Below, one piece after another: positions 32,296-41,944 of a DNA stretch of 64,000 nt; position 1 is the stretch's first letter; every line of letters begins with the position of its first letter. A program made the translations under genes and the position numbers. The notes under the pieces are model-generated. The model made no database searches. It was given only the letters and a program-made list of their open reading frames with translations, and had not been told where the DNA came from. The DNA comes from Thermoguttaceae bacterium (GTDB lineage: Bacteria > Planctomycetota > Planctomycetia > Pirellulales > Thermoguttaceae): contig JAFQUP010000216.1 in NCBI GenBank assembly GCA_017408405.1, positions 1 through 64,000 of the forward strand, in the 5' to 3' direction.

Positions 32296-33762
32296 TTATT
32301 CCGCACTGCGGGCGCATGGCGACTTCAGCTGTTTCAGACGCAGTGCTTCGGTCATCTGCCGGTAGTCTCGGTCCAGCGGATAGCATCCGGATACCATGCC
32401 GTTTCTTGGAGCGGTCGTGCAGTCGCTGAATGTTCGGCAGACCCGGCACCGATCCATCGGACGGCCGGCAAGTGAATCCGCGGCCATTTCGCCATACGTC
32501 AGGACCATGCGTCCAAGTCCCACGCTGTCGATCCAGCCAGCGCGAACGACGGCCTGCGCCACGTGCGGAAGGTAGTCCTGGAAGTACGTGTATGCCGAGC
32601 CGACCATTGGAAGATCCGGAAATCGTTCCTTCAAAATACGCGCGTTGAAGATCTGGCGGCAGCATCCGAAAAGCGGGTCTTCCGGAGGATCGATCCTCGG
32701 CGGGATCTTCATCGAACCATCCGGCTGAAGGACCGCTTCGACCGCCGGAGTGAAGGAGGGACGCTGTGCGTAGACGGAATAGTACGGCGACGCGGCCGTG
32801 ACGTTCAGGACGTCGATCTTGATCTCCTCCGCCATGATCCGCACGATCTCAAGATCCTCTTCGCTCATGCAGTTCTGGACTGTGCCGAACTGTGCTTTTG
32901 TTTCCTCGCCGGGTATCGCGTCAAAGACAGAAAGACGCACGCCGATGAGCATTCCGGGACATTCCGTCCGGATCCCGTCCGCAACTTCCCGCAGAAAGCG
33001 CAGCCGATTCTCAAGCGGTCCGCCGTATGGTCCGGGACGATTTACGGCATGGAGAAGCTCGTGCGCGAGGTACCCGTGGCAGTGTTTCACATCTGCGAAA
33101 TGGAATCCCGCTTTCCAGGCGCATTTCGCGACCTTCACGTAGTTTTCGATGATCTGGCGCAGGTCGGCGTCCGTCACGAGGTACGAGTCGTCCGTCGGGT
33201 CGATCTTCACCCGCGCGTCGAGCATCGGATGATGGTACGCGATCCGCGGCGTGTTGCGGTCCGCCCACGGTTTGCTGAACCGTCCGGAGTGCGTGAGCTG
33301 AAGTCCGACGAGGAACGTTTCGTTCGGATCCCGACCTTCGGTCTTCAGGTACTCGCGGTGTGCCTGCGTGACGGTCTCGAAAAGCTCGGAATACATCGTG
33401 TCGGCGTGCGCGTCATTATGGCAGAGCTGGCGCGGATTCGACCGTCCATCCTCCTGGACCGCACATGCTTCACCGCCCCAGACGAGTGCCGCGCCGCTTT
33501 TTCCGAATTTCTTCCACCGATTCAAAAGCAGTTCGGACGGCGTTCCGTCATCGTTGGCGTCCCACCCTTCCATTGCCTGCGTGCACCAGCGGTTCGGCAG
33601 TGTGTACGGACCGATCTTCAGCGGCTGCGCCATCGGGGAACCTTCCGCCTCCGAAAGGATCTTTTCGTCAACTGGAAGGTCAATTCCAAGAAAATCAAGA
33701 TATTCCTGAAAATCATCGCGTGTCCGAAATGATCCGATTCTGCGATAAGCCGATTTTTCCAT
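32296..33762 (-). CDS. NADH:flavin oxidoreductase, Old Yellow Enzyme family
   Basis: 488 residues. After ~45 N-terminal residues the FMN-binding TIM barrel begins (KIGPYTLPNRW). Landmarks: GLQLTHSGRFSKP, the active-site-like stretch HFADVKHCHGYLAHELL, NRPGPYGGPLENRLRF, and VGLGRM at the phosphate site. At the C-terminus Cys439, Cys442, Cys448 and Cys460 (C-x2-C-x5-C-x11-C) resemble the [4Fe-4S] ligands of dienoyl-CoA reductase-type members (C-x2-C-x3-C-x11-C), but the FAD/NAD domain of those enzymes is absent. Reduces an unknown enone or similar substrate. GAGGAGAG ribosome-binding site; promoter at 33817-33844. GC-rich like its downstream neighbour. Confidence 0.88.
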   Translation of the reverse strand: MEKSAYRRIGSFRTRDDFQEYLDFLGIDLPVDEKILSEAEGSPMAQPLKIGPYTLPNRWCTQAMEGWDANDDGTPSELLLNRWKKFGKSGAALVWGGEACAVQEDGRSNPRQLCHNDAHADTMYSELFETVTQAHREYLKTEGRDPNETFLVGLQLTHSGRFSKPWADRNTPRIAYHHPMLDARVKIDPTDDSYLVTDADLRQIIENYVKVAKCAWKAGFHFADVKHCHGYLAHELLHAVNRPGPYGGPLENRLRFLREVADGIRTECPGMLIGVRLSVFDAIPGEETKAQFGTVQNCMSEEDLEIVRIMAEEIKIDVLNVTAASPYYSVYAQRPSFTPAVEAVLQPDGSMKIPPRIDPPEDPLFGCCRQIFNARILKERFPDLPMVGSAYTYFQDYLPHVAQAVVRAGWIDSVGLGRMVLTYGEMAADSLAGRPMDRCRVCRTFSDCTTAPRNGMVSGCYPLDRDYRQMTEALRLKQLKSPCARSAE

Positions 33763-34203
33763 AAATTACTCTCCTCTACTTTTCTTCGGATAAGGTGTTC
33801 ATATGAAAAATTTTCAATTTTAAAACTTTCCCTCAAAATATCAAGAATTTTTAAGGCGTAAAAACGATGCCTTAAATTCAATACTTATTCTTCCATGATA
33901 CCTCTTTTTCAAAGAAATTTCCACCCCCCCTGGAGAAAATTTTAATGGAAAAATTTAAAATTTCTCTATTGCCTGAAAAACAGAAATTCGTTAAGATAGG
34001 ACATAGAAAAGAGAAAACCTTCAGATTGTTCTCAAAAGAAGTTTTCAGTTTCCGCCAGAATCGTGAACAGTTCAGCGGAAAATTAGACATACGATACGCT
34101 TAATCCTTGCTTTGGGGTTGGGAATACCAATACGCAGATTTTTCATCCTGAAACTTCAAGATCTGTCTGAATCAACCATCCAGAATAGAAAAAGGGCCAA
34201 ATA
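33763..34203. other. 441-nt divergent intergenic region
   Basis: AT-rich. It carries the minus-strand promoter described separately and the leader of the rimI-like gene. No gene-like ORF was seen. Confidence 0.6.
33817..33844 (-). promoter_or_regulatory. sigma70-like promoter of the Old Yellow Enzyme gene
   Basis: Minus-strand TTGATA, 16-nt spacer, TAAAAT, about 55 nt upstream of the start codon. Confidence 0.65.
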
Positions 34204-34698
34204 ATGAGTAATTCAAAAGCAGAACTTCTGCGTGTCCAGTTGCGTTGGATGAATGAATGCGACCTTGACCGTGTCTACGAACTTGAACAGGAATTCAGTC
34301 CGAAGCCATGGGGACCTTTGGAGTTTGCGCATATGCTGATGCACTCCAATTGCGTTGGAATGGTCGTTGAACATGATTCTCAAATCATTGGTTACGTGAT
34401 TTATGAAATGCTTGAGAACTCTATCAAAATTTCCAATATTTGTGTTATGCCGAAATTTCGCCGCAAGGGAGTTGGCTCTCAAATGATCGCGCGCATTGCT
34501 TTTGCGCTGCCGCATAGTACCCGTAAAGAAATTACTCTCGCGGTTCATGAATCCAATCTGATTGCTCAGCTTTTTTTTCGTTCTCTTGGTTTTAAAGCCG
34601 TAAATATCTGTCGCGCGGAAGATATGAAAGAAGATATTTATGTTATGCGTTACCGTCATCAGCCAAGAATCCTGCCGACCTCTCTTATTTTGAATTGA
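34204..34698 (+). CDS. rimI: GNAT acetyltransferase, RimI-like
   Basis: 164 residues with a full GNAT fold. ISNICVMPKFRRKGVGSQMI carries the acetyl-CoA pyrophosphate loop RRKGVG, and LAVHESNLIAQLFFRSLGF is the typical RimI motif B. RimI N-terminally acetylates ribosomal protein S18 in the cytoplasm; related GNATs have other targets, so the exact substrate is inferred. AAAGGG ribosome-binding site; followed by a strong terminator. Confidence 0.8.
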   Translation: MSNSKAELLRVQLRWMNECDLDRVYELEQEFSPKPWGPLEFAHMLMHSNCVGMVVEHDSQIIGYVIYEMLENSIKISNICVMPKFRRKGVGSQMIARIAFALPHSTRKEITLAVHESNLIAQLFFRSLGFKAVNICRAEDMKEDIYVMRYRHQPRILPTSLILN

Positions 34699-34734
34699 AT
34701 TTTAAGTGCCGAATTAAATAGTTTGTTTTCTGGT

Positions 34735-34767
34735 CGACGCAAGTCTTTTTGAAATGGGATTGCGTCG
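34735..34767 (+). terminator. rho-independent terminator after rimI-like gene
   Basis: CGACGCAA/TTGCGTCG 8-bp stem followed directly by TTTTTTATTTATTTTT. Confidence 0.85.
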
Positions 34768-34856
34768 TTTTTTATTTATTTTTCAGGATTTTCTTTTTAC
34801 TTTTCTTTTATTTTTTCCTTTTTCATGTTTTTTTGCTCTTTTTTCCTGTCAGGTCC

Positions 34857-34884
34857 TTGCGCCATCCGCAACTTATGGTAAAAT
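34857..34884 (+). promoter_or_regulatory. promoter of rsmG
   Basis: TTGCGC, 16-nt spacer, TAAAAT, about 110 nt before the start codon. The same TTGCGY/TAAAAT pair occurs before gltX and at 54122-54150. Confidence 0.6.
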
Positions 34885-34995
34885 AAATTTCCTATCTTTA
34901 GTTTGTTTTTGCTGAAGATGGTCAGGCCATGCTTCGTTGAGGCCTGAATCTTCGCTTAAACGTAAAATCCCAATCTTTCAGAAAGAGCCAGCGAA

Positions 34996-36303
34996 ATGGA
35001 AGCCGAAAATAAAATTAAGGATGAGCAAATCAACGAATTTCCTGAAAACAGGATTCCGAAAGAAAGAAACATAGAGTCGGATACGCCGTCCATAGAGACA
35101 TTGCGTTTAACTCTGAAGAAGTATGGGGTTGAAGTTTCAGAACCGCAAATCGAGCTTCTGGAAAAGTTCTGTGAACTTCAGTGGGACTGGAATAAAAAAA
35201 TCAATTTGACCCGACATACGACATACGAAAAATTCGTAACGCGGGATTTAGTTGATACTCTGGCTTTTTCTGAATTTTTAGCTCCTAACGAAAAAGTATT
35301 GGATGTCGGCTCTGGAAGTGGAGTGCCTGGAATCCTTTTGGGAATATTACGTCCGGATGTTTCGGTTTCGCTTGTGGAATGTGTCGGTAAGAAGGCAAAA
35401 GTTCTGGCGGATATTATTCATGAACTTCAGCTTCCGATTCCAGTTTATTGTGCCTTGGGACAGGATATTCTTGGAAATTGGCAGTTTCATACGTTGACTT
35501 TCCGAGCCGTCGCTTCCATGAAAAAGCTTCTCGAATGGTTTAAGCCATGCTGGCTCCACTTTGACCGAATGCTTCTTGTCAAAGGTCCAAAATGGGTGGA
35601 GGAACGCGGTGAAGCGCGACATTATTCTTTGTTGAAAGGACTGGCTCTTCGTAAGCTTAAAGAATATTCGATTCCGGGAACTAGCGGTGAAAAATCGTTA
35701 GTGGAAAATGTTGAGGTTTCAGTTCAAAATGAAAATCAAACACTGCATGAGGATGGAACCAAAAGTGTGATTCTTCAGATTTGTCCTGAAGAGAAAATCG
35801 GTAAAGACTCACTCTGTGTTCTTTCTCCCTTGGAAACGTCGAAATCCCGAAATAAATTTGACCATAATCGCCGTAAAAAATCCCGCGTAACGGAAGAAAC
35901 CATAGAATATGTCGAGGCCGCGGACTTTGAAGGACTTGACGAAGATGGAGAATTGATTAAGCTGGAGAAAAACACTCCACGTAACCGATTTGCCAAACAG
36001 AACCATTCATTGAGGGAAAATGGCCAAAATTTGGGGAATCCGCACAGTTCGAATCATGGAAATTTTGGAGATTATTCAAAACGAAAAGAGGCTGGTAAAA
36101 GACATGGTTCCGGAATGAGAAAAAGTAATGGAAATCATGGAAACCGCCAAAATGGAGATGATTTCGCGGCGGATTCTTTTCATGGATTTGGAGGGCGTTC
36201 GGGAGGGCTTGGTTCCGGTTTTGGAGAACGTAAACGTTTTGGAGGGCGCAAAAAGGTTTCCAGAGCCTCTGGTAAGCGGCACCTGCCGCGCGAAACAGAA
36301 TAA
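34996..36303 (+). CDS. rsmG: 16S rRNA (guanine-N7)-methyltransferase RsmG with long basic C-terminal tail
   Basis: 435 residues, about twice the usual ~210. The RsmG core lies at about 33-250: LEKFCELQWDWNKKINLTR, the SAM-binding KVLDVGSGSGVPGILL, SLVECVGKKAKVLADI, and TFRAVASMKKLLEW. It methylates G527 of 16S rRNA using S-adenosylmethionine. Residues about 250-435 form an extension: a Glu/Lys-rich part followed by a Gly/Asn/Arg/His-rich low-complexity tail (repeated GNH and GFG-type patterns). That tail resembles disordered RNA-binding segments and may tether the enzyme to ribosomes. The reading frame is continuous into the tail, so this is a real extension and not a read-through artefact within the window. 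First of the rsmG-ribD pair. Confidence 0.9.
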   Translation: MEAENKIKDEQINEFPENRIPKERNIESDTPSIETLRLTLKKYGVEVSEPQIELLEKFCELQWDWNKKINLTRHTTYEKFVTRDLVDTLAFSEFLAPNEKVLDVGSGSGVPGILLGILRPDVSVSLVECVGKKAKVLADIIHELQLPIPVYCALGQDILGNWQFHTLTFRAVASMKKLLEWFKPCWLHFDRMLLVKGPKWVEERGEARHYSLLKGLALRKLKEYSIPGTSGEKSLVENVEVSVQNENQTLHEDGTKSVILQICPEEKIGKDSLCVLSPLETSKSRNKFDHNRRKKSRVTEETIEYVEAADFEGLDEDGELIKLEKNTPRNRFAKQNHSLRENGQNLGNPHSSNHGNFGDYSKRKEAGKRHGSGMRKSNGNHGNRQNGDDFAADSFHGFGGRSGGLGSGFGERKRFGGRKKVSRASGKRHLPRETE

Positions 36304-36371
36304 ACCTTCCTGAACAGTACTGCGCAAAATAACTTCGCACATATTTTCAGGGCGTTTTCGCCAATTGAATC

Positions 36372-37556
36372 ATGAACGAATTTGATGAAAAATGGATGTT
36401 TAGAGCCTTGAAACTCGCGGCTCAAGGGAGAGGAGACGTTGAACCGAATCCTATGGTTGGATGTGTTCTCGTCTCTCCAGACGGTCAATTTCTTGGTGAA
36501 GGCTGGCATCAAAAATATGGCCAGCCTCATGCTGAAATTAATGCATTACTGGATGCTGAAAAACGTGGAAATTCTGTCGCGGGCGCTACGGCTTACGTAA
36601 CGCTTGAACCGTGTTGCCACTATGGAAAAACTCCTCCTTGCGCGAAAGCGCTTTGTGATGCTAAAATCGCGAGGGTGGTATGTGCCATGCGTGATCCATT
36701 CCCAAAAGTAGCAGGCGGCGGTTTCAGATTTCTTGAAGAGGCTGGAATTTTAACAGAAGTTGGACTTCTGGAAAAAGAAGCTCGAATTTTAAACGCTCCT
36801 TACCTTAAACTCGTGACTGCTCAAAGGCCATGGGTTATCGGAAAGTGGGCCATGACCTTGGATGGAAAAATCGCAACGCGTACTGGTTCAAGCCGATGGA
36901 TTTCTTCTGAAGAATCCAGAAATTTTGTTCATGAAACGCGTGCTCGGGTGGACGCGATTCTCGTAGGGGTAGGGACTGTTCTGACAGATGATCCAATGTT
37001 GAACGCGCGGCCAAATTCTGGAATGATTTGTCGGCAGGCACTGCGTATCGTCGCGGATGCTCGTTTGGAAGTGCCGCTGGAATCCAAACTGGTTCAAACG
37101 GCTCATGAAATTCCTGTTCTTTTGGCAATTGGAGCTGACGTTCCGGAGGAAAAAACGATAGCGTATCGAAAATCCGGGTGTGAAATTTTTCGTTTTTCAC
37201 AGGATTCCACTTCACTTTCCAGTCGCTCAATGCAGATGGCTGAACTATTGGATGAACTTGGCCGTCGCCGGCTGACGAATCTTCTTGTGGAGGGCGGAAG
37301 TTCTGTCCTTGGCGCTCTACTGGATATTCAGGCTGTTGATGAAGTTAATGTTTTTATCGCTCCTAAACTTTGCGGTGGTCGGGAAGCATTCACCCCCATT
37401 TCAGGAATGGGGCTTGAGCGAATGGAAAATGCTTTCCGATTAACGGAAACCCGTACTCAAATTTTGGGCGGCGATATTCTTTTTACGGGCTTGGTCCTTC
37501 CGCTAGATCCGAATGCCCGATATGGAGAATTGTCGTCAAATTATCGTTCCGCGTAA
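36372..37556 (+). CDS. ribD: bifunctional riboflavin biosynthesis deaminase/reductase RibD
   Basis: 394 residues. The N-terminal deaminase has the zinc site HAE (in QPHAEINALL) and PCCHYGKTPPCAKAL; the C-terminal reductase begins near WVIGKWAMTLDGKIATRTG and includes the LVEGGSSVLGALL loop. It deaminates and then reduces the pyrimidine intermediate of riboflavin synthesis in the cytoplasm. The length is normal for the fused enzyme. The start lies 68 nt after rsmG with no obvious Shine-Dalgarno. Confidence 0.96.
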   Translation: MNEFDEKWMFRALKLAAQGRGDVEPNPMVGCVLVSPDGQFLGEGWHQKYGQPHAEINALLDAEKRGNSVAGATAYVTLEPCCHYGKTPPCAKALCDAKIARVVCAMRDPFPKVAGGGFRFLEEAGILTEVGLLEKEARILNAPYLKLVTAQRPWVIGKWAMTLDGKIATRTGSSRWISSEESRNFVHETRARVDAILVGVGTVLTDDPMLNARPNSGMICRQALRIVADARLEVPLESKLVQTAHEIPVLLAIGADVPEEKTIAYRKSGCEIFRFSQDSTSLSSRSMQMAELLDELGRRRLTNLLVEGGSSVLGALLDIQAVDEVNVFIAPKLCGGREAFTPISGMGLERMENAFRLTETRTQILGGDILFTGLVLPLDPNARYGELSSNYRSA

Positions 37557-37729
37557 AAATTTTCTTTTTTTCGCAAAACCGAAGGAACAGTTTTTTAACG
37601 TCCTGAAAAGTTTTTTTATTTTGAATGCTTGATAGTCGTGATTCAGGCAATTTTTTCCGTAAATGTCGAATAAAATAAATATTCATTTAGCGGAACAGTC
37701 CAATTAGATAGAAAGAAAAAGAGCAAAAG

Positions 37730-38608
37730 ATGAATGATTCATTAAAAGAGATTCTCTCTCATGGTATCCAGGTTCTTGATGGAGCATGGGGAACCCAATT
37801 TCAGCAAAAAGGTCTCCCGCTCGGCCAAAGTCCTGATCTTTGGAATTTGGAGCAGCCGGAAAAGGTGCTTGAAGTCGCTCAAAGTTACGTAAAAGCAGGC
37901 AGTGACATAATTATTACGAATACTTTCGGATGCAGTGTTCTGACTTTGAAAAAAAGTGGAATGGAAAGTAAAGTTCATGAGTTGAATGAAGCGGGAGTTC
38001 GTCTTTCCAAACAGGCGGCTGGTGAACGCGTAAAGGTTTTTGCCTCAATGGGGCCAACCGGCTATCTTTTGATGATGGGAGAAGTTACCGAGGATGAAAT
38101 GTTTGAGAGTTTTCGCCTTCAGGCAGAAGGGATGAAAGCGGGAGGCGCTGATGGGATTGTCGTTGAGACCATGTGTGATCCTGAAGAAGCCGCGCTTGCT
38201 ATTCGTGCTGCCAAGACGACAGGATTGCCGGTTGTTGGCTGCATGGTTTTTGATTCAGGTGAAAACTGCGACATGACGATGATGGGAACTTCCGTGGAAG
38301 ATGCGGCCAAAGCGATGCTTGAGGCGGGGGCGGACGTCATTGGTTCCAATTGCGGACGCGGAATTGAAGGATTTCTCGATGTGTGCCGTCGGCTCCACGC
38401 AATTTCAGGTGAACCCGTCTGGATTAAAGCGAATCGTGGACTTCCGGAAGTCGTGAATGGAGAAACCGTTTATTCCCAGACCGCAGAGCAGTTTGCCGCG
38501 TATATTCCGGAACTTATCGCGAATGGAGCCGGATTCGTGGGAGGTTGCTGTGGAACCTCTCCTGAAATCATCCAGGCGGTACGGAAATGCGTAGACGAGA
38601 TAAAATAA
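37730..38608 (+). CDS. homocysteine S-methyltransferase family protein
   Basis: 292 residues, a single homocysteine-binding TIM barrel like the N-terminal module of MetH or BHMT. IQVLDGAWGTQFQ starts the barrel. The zinc-binding cysteines are in GSNCGRG and GGCCGTSPE, and TNTFGCS and ETMCDPEEA are family landmarks. It transfers a methyl group to homocysteine; as a stand-alone module it may use S-methylmethionine, betaine or a corrinoid partner protein encoded elsewhere. An AT-rich leader holds a TAAAAT -10-like box at 37671-37676 without a good -35. Confidence 0.88.
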   Translation: MNDSLKEILSHGIQVLDGAWGTQFQQKGLPLGQSPDLWNLEQPEKVLEVAQSYVKAGSDIIITNTFGCSVLTLKKSGMESKVHELNEAGVRLSKQAAGERVKVFASMGPTGYLLMMGEVTEDEMFESFRLQAEGMKAGGADGIVVETMCDPEEAALAIRAAKTTGLPVVGCMVFDSGENCDMTMMGTSVEDAAKAMLEAGADVIGSNCGRGIEGFLDVCRRLHAISGEPVWIKANRGLPEVVNGETVYSQTAEQFAAYIPELIANGAGFVGGCCGTSPEIIQAVRKCVDEIK

Positions 38609-38650
38609 TAAGAAATTTAATTAACAGATAGATTTTACCATAAAAAAGGT

Positions 38651-38672
38651 CCGCGAAATAAAAACTTCGCGG
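38651..38672. terminator. bidirectional terminator between convergent genes
   Basis: CCGCGAA/TTCGCGG stem with an 8-nt loop. The right flank is CTCTTTTCTTTTG and the left flank TAAAAAAGGT, so it can serve both strands. Confidence 0.8.
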
Positions 38673-38701
38673 CTCTTTTCTTTTGAATTTTTTCTTAAAA
38701 T

Positions 38702-41700
38702 TTATTCAGCCAGCTTTTTTTCTTCCTGAAAATAGTATGGCGTAATACTATGTTCAATCCCAGCCTGTCCTTTAGGGAAAAGTGGAGACGGCTGAATGCC
38801 GACATTTTTCAATGAACGTCCTGGGAATGTTTCAATCCAATGGCGCAGCGTTTGCGGAGAAGCAAGTCCATTTTCACGTAGCGGTAATTTTGAAGGTACT
38901 GCGATTTGGCGATTTTCCGCCCATAACTGGCACGCAAGACACCCACGAACAAATGATGAACAATCCGCAAACTCATTTTTCAAAATGTAGTTTCGATTGA
39001 TATTTTCCTCAATTTCATCCATGAATGGATAAATTCCCATTTTCTGGTAGGGGGCGATATGCTGCGGAAACATATTCCGCAGAAAAGTTTCCCGGTAACG
39101 GTTGGAGTGCCACGCGTTAAAACTAATTCCTGTTTTGCAATTAAGGAAAAGATTTTCAGTTACCAGATTATCTTTTCCGCCATGAATCTGGATTCCTCCA
39201 AAGCGTCCGCCGGCAGACCGATAGAAGATATTTCCTCTCATTAGAACTTCAGAAATCGAGTCGTCCAAACGAATTCCTGCCTGTCCGCAAAGATCAAGTT
39301 TTGAACCGATATGGTGCCAAAAATTCTCATTAATGACGATTCCGCGATATGTCGGATCGCAATAAATATCGATTCCGCTCTGATCGCTGAAATCGTAGAC
39401 GACACTATGCACTTCATTTCTCGCGATGAGAAGATCATTTCCTTCGGTACGAAAGGCGTGATGCGGAGAATCAAAGATCAAATTATTTGTAAAAACCATT
39501 CCTACGCCGTGCGCGTGAACTGCCGGCGCGTAGGAACGGTCAATTCGGCAGAAATCATGAATTAAGCAATTGGTGACAAAATGACGAGACGGCTCAAGGG
39601 TATCCCGGTTCCCTCCCGTCAGACGAACGCCGCAGGAACCAACCGAGCGAATTTCTGAACCATAAACACCGCAGTCGTGCCCTCCATTAATGACGAAAGC
39701 ATGAATTCCGCATTGAGAAACTTCCCCATCTTCAAAATAAACGGATTCGCATCCATCAAACCAAAAAGCGGTTCCACGGGAGCAGGTGAACGTAAGGCCT
39801 TCAAAAACGATATTTTGCGCATTTCTTAAATTAACGAACGGGAGGGCGAAAAGAGGAAATTCAATTTGAACTTTTGGCCATTCCGTACCTTCCGGCGGAA
39901 TTAGATAAACAAAACCATTTTTGCGATCCAGGTAATATTCGCCTGGCTGATCAAGTTCTTCTAAAACATTGAGAAAATGAAACGTAAAACGTCCATTTGT
40001 GTTCACTGCTGCCGTAAGAAGTTTCTTGTCTGAATCAAACTTCGTAACAGGTACCGTGCGGGAAGCCCATTCGTGCATCCAAATTCCATAAACCCAAATA
40101 TCATTTCCGATCGGATCGTTAGAGTCATGAGGCAGCCATTCCCAGGCATTTACGTGTGGATCATCAAAAATAAATGTTCCTGATTTCAAATCCTTTTCAG
40201 TGGCTCCTGGTCCGGGAATTACTTCGCCAATCTGAAGATCATCCTCTCCGCGGTTGGGATAACGGGCCATTTCCAACGGTTTTCCGTCAAAATAAAGATC
40301 TGTCCAAGGAGCCATTTCGTCATGAACAGAGTAGCCGCGAGGCCCAAGGGAGCCGTAGTCTGTTATTCCGTTCCGAAGCAGTGAAGCACCAATTACTTTT
40401 TCACGGATATCGACTTGAAGACGACGCAGAATAGCGGAATCTCTGACAGGAGAAAAACCGCGCAGGTCCTGACCAAACGTAAAAACCGGTTTTGCGCCGC
40501 TAACGGGATGAACATAAATAAATGCCTTATTTTCAAGATTGGCGGAGTCTCGGATTATTTCAGCAGTTTCACGACATCGATAAATACCGTCTTCAACAAG
40601 AATCTCAACAGAAGTTCCTTTCTCCTGAATTGATGAAGCGATTTCTAACGCCTTTTTCAATGATTGGAAGGGATACTTTTGCGTACCTGGATTTTCATCA
40701 CAGCCGTTTGGAGAGAGCCAAAGTTTTTTAGTTGTTGAGATTTGTTTTTGGATTTGAGTGTTCAACGCTTTTCGATTCGTAACCGTTTCTGATTCAATTT
40801 TGGCAGTTCTTTCTGTCAGAAGAGTATCAATCGAATGAATCTTGCTTAAAATCTTTTGTTCATTCGCGGTTTTTTCAAAAAATTCCTTCTTTAATGCTAG
40901 CGTATCCCCGGATTTCAAAAGGCTTTCAGGAACTTTTTGCCAAGCATGGAGAATCGTAAAAATGTCACTGATTCGGGTATTTTCATTCACTTGATTTTCA
41001 TCGTTTTTCACTGGACGATTCAGAAAATCCCGAGTCATTTTCATTAATAGGGGCAATCCTTTTTCCCAATTACCGGAAACTGCGTATCGATCAAGAAGAC
41101 TTTCCTGAAGCGCGTACTGTCCTTCGGACATCTGAACCATTTTCTCAAGATCGGAAATTGGAATCGTAAAATCATTCAAACGATCTGAGAATTTAAAATT
41201 TTTCCAAAGCGCAATTTTCTTTTTTTCTTCTGGAGGATGATTCGCAAAGCGATCAATGACGAACTTTTCATCCTGAGCGGTATTCCAGTACTCAACGCGA
41301 TCCACGAACATCTTAACAGACCCCACGCCGTAACTTCCAGAACCAACTGAAAGTACAGAGTCTACTTTCGAAAGCCCCTCCTGATACTCCGTTTCCGCCT
41401 CTAATTCTCCATTTAGGTAAAGGCGCATTTTCTGACCGTCATACGTGCAGACCAAATCATTCAAAACTCCGAAAGCCGCAGCGGAGTGAGAAACCGCCTC
41501 GATTCCCGTCCGCTCTTTAGCCCGGCCAAGCTGAAAATGAATTAAACGATCTTTTGAGTAATCGTAATAGGCACGAAATCCTTCAAACCAACCACTTCCG
41601 ACAAGAAACAACATTCCGTTTCCACTGGTTGGGATGCTTCCTGGCTCAATCGGCTGAAAGCGCATCGCAACCGTAAAGGCGTTCGTATGCCAATCCGGTT

Positions 41701-41857
41701 TTGGTCCGCGAACAGGAGTCTCGTCAAGAATTTTGCCTACTTCAATGACAAAATTAGGTCTGTTTGCGGATTCAGCCCAAATAAACGATGAATTAAGCAG
41801 GCAATTGATCATTCCCCAAAAAAGAACCAATTTGGCAAAAAATAATAATTTTTTCAT
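38702..41857 (-). CDS. large exported beta-helix protein, probable carbohydrate-active enzyme
   Basis: 1051 residues with a signal peptide (about 1-29, ending IWAES). Residues about 45-215 look like a LamG/concanavalin-type jelly roll (NAFTVAMRFQ, RLYLNGELEAE). A helical region follows (about 225-370). From about 375, KLWLSPNGCDENPGTQKYPFQ marks a DUF1565-type start of a right-handed parallel beta-helix that continues to about 930 with many short N/G-rich turns (GLTFTCSRGTAFWFDGC). Such proteins include polysaccharide lyases and glycosidases such as GH141; which class cannot be fixed by eye. AAGGAG ribosome-binding site. It lies 87 nt after the lactonase-TPR gene, with a terminator in between. 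Confidence 0.8.
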   Translation of the reverse strand: MKKLLFFAKLVLFWGMINCLLNSSFIWAESANRPNFVIEVGKILDETPVRGPKPDWHTNAFTVAMRFQPIEPGSIPTSGNGMLFLVGSGWFEGFRAYYDYSKDRLIHFQLGRAKERTGIEAVSHSAAAFGVLNDLVCTYDGQKMRLYLNGELEAETEYQEGLSKVDSVLSVGSGSYGVGSVKMFVDRVEYWNTAQDEKFVIDRFANHPPEEKKKIALWKNFKFSDRLNDFTIPISDLEKMVQMSEGQYALQESLLDRYAVSGNWEKGLPLLMKMTRDFLNRPVKNDENQVNENTRISDIFTILHAWQKVPESLLKSGDTLALKKEFFEKTANEQKILSKIHSIDTLLTERTAKIESETVTNRKALNTQIQKQISTTKKLWLSPNGCDENPGTQKYPFQSLKKALEIASSIQEKGTSVEILVEDGIYRCRETAEIIRDSANLENKAFIYVHPVSGAKPVFTFGQDLRGFSPVRDSAILRRLQVDIREKVIGASLLRNGITDYGSLGPRGYSVHDEMAPWTDLYFDGKPLEMARYPNRGEDDLQIGEVIPGPGATEKDLKSGTFIFDDPHVNAWEWLPHDSNDPIGNDIWVYGIWMHEWASRTVPVTKFDSDKKLLTAAVNTNGRFTFHFLNVLEELDQPGEYYLDRKNGFVYLIPPEGTEWPKVQIEFPLFALPFVNLRNAQNIVFEGLTFTCSRGTAFWFDGCESVYFEDGEVSQCGIHAFVINGGHDCGVYGSEIRSVGSCGVRLTGGNRDTLEPSRHFVTNCLIHDFCRIDRSYAPAVHAHGVGMVFTNNLIFDSPHHAFRTEGNDLLIARNEVHSVVYDFSDQSGIDIYCDPTYRGIVINENFWHHIGSKLDLCGQAGIRLDDSISEVLMRGNIFYRSAGGRFGGIQIHGGKDNLVTENLFLNCKTGISFNAWHSNRYRETFLRNMFPQHIAPYQKMGIYPFMDEIEENINRNYILKNEFADCSSFVRGCLACQLWAENRQIAVPSKLPLRENGLASPQTLRHWIETFPGRSLKNVGIQPSPLFPKGQAGIEHSITPYYFQEEKKLAE

Positions 41858-41885
41858 CAGAATCTCCTTATGCGGCGGGAAAAAT

Positions 41886-41917
41886 ACGCAAAGAAAACGA
41901 ATACGTTCTCTTTGCGT
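41886..41917 (-). terminator. rho-independent terminator of the lactonase-TPR gene
   Basis: In minus-strand RNA a 14-bp stem (ACGCAAAGAGAACG paired with its complement, one G-U) with a 4-nt loop is followed by AUUUUU. Confidence 0.85.
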
Positions 41918-41944
41918 TTAAATAAAATATCAGAAATTCAACGA

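Noticed and set aside
32563..33732. Plus-strand open frame of 389 codons
   Set aside because: Antisense to the Old Yellow Enzyme family gene; no recognisable domain.
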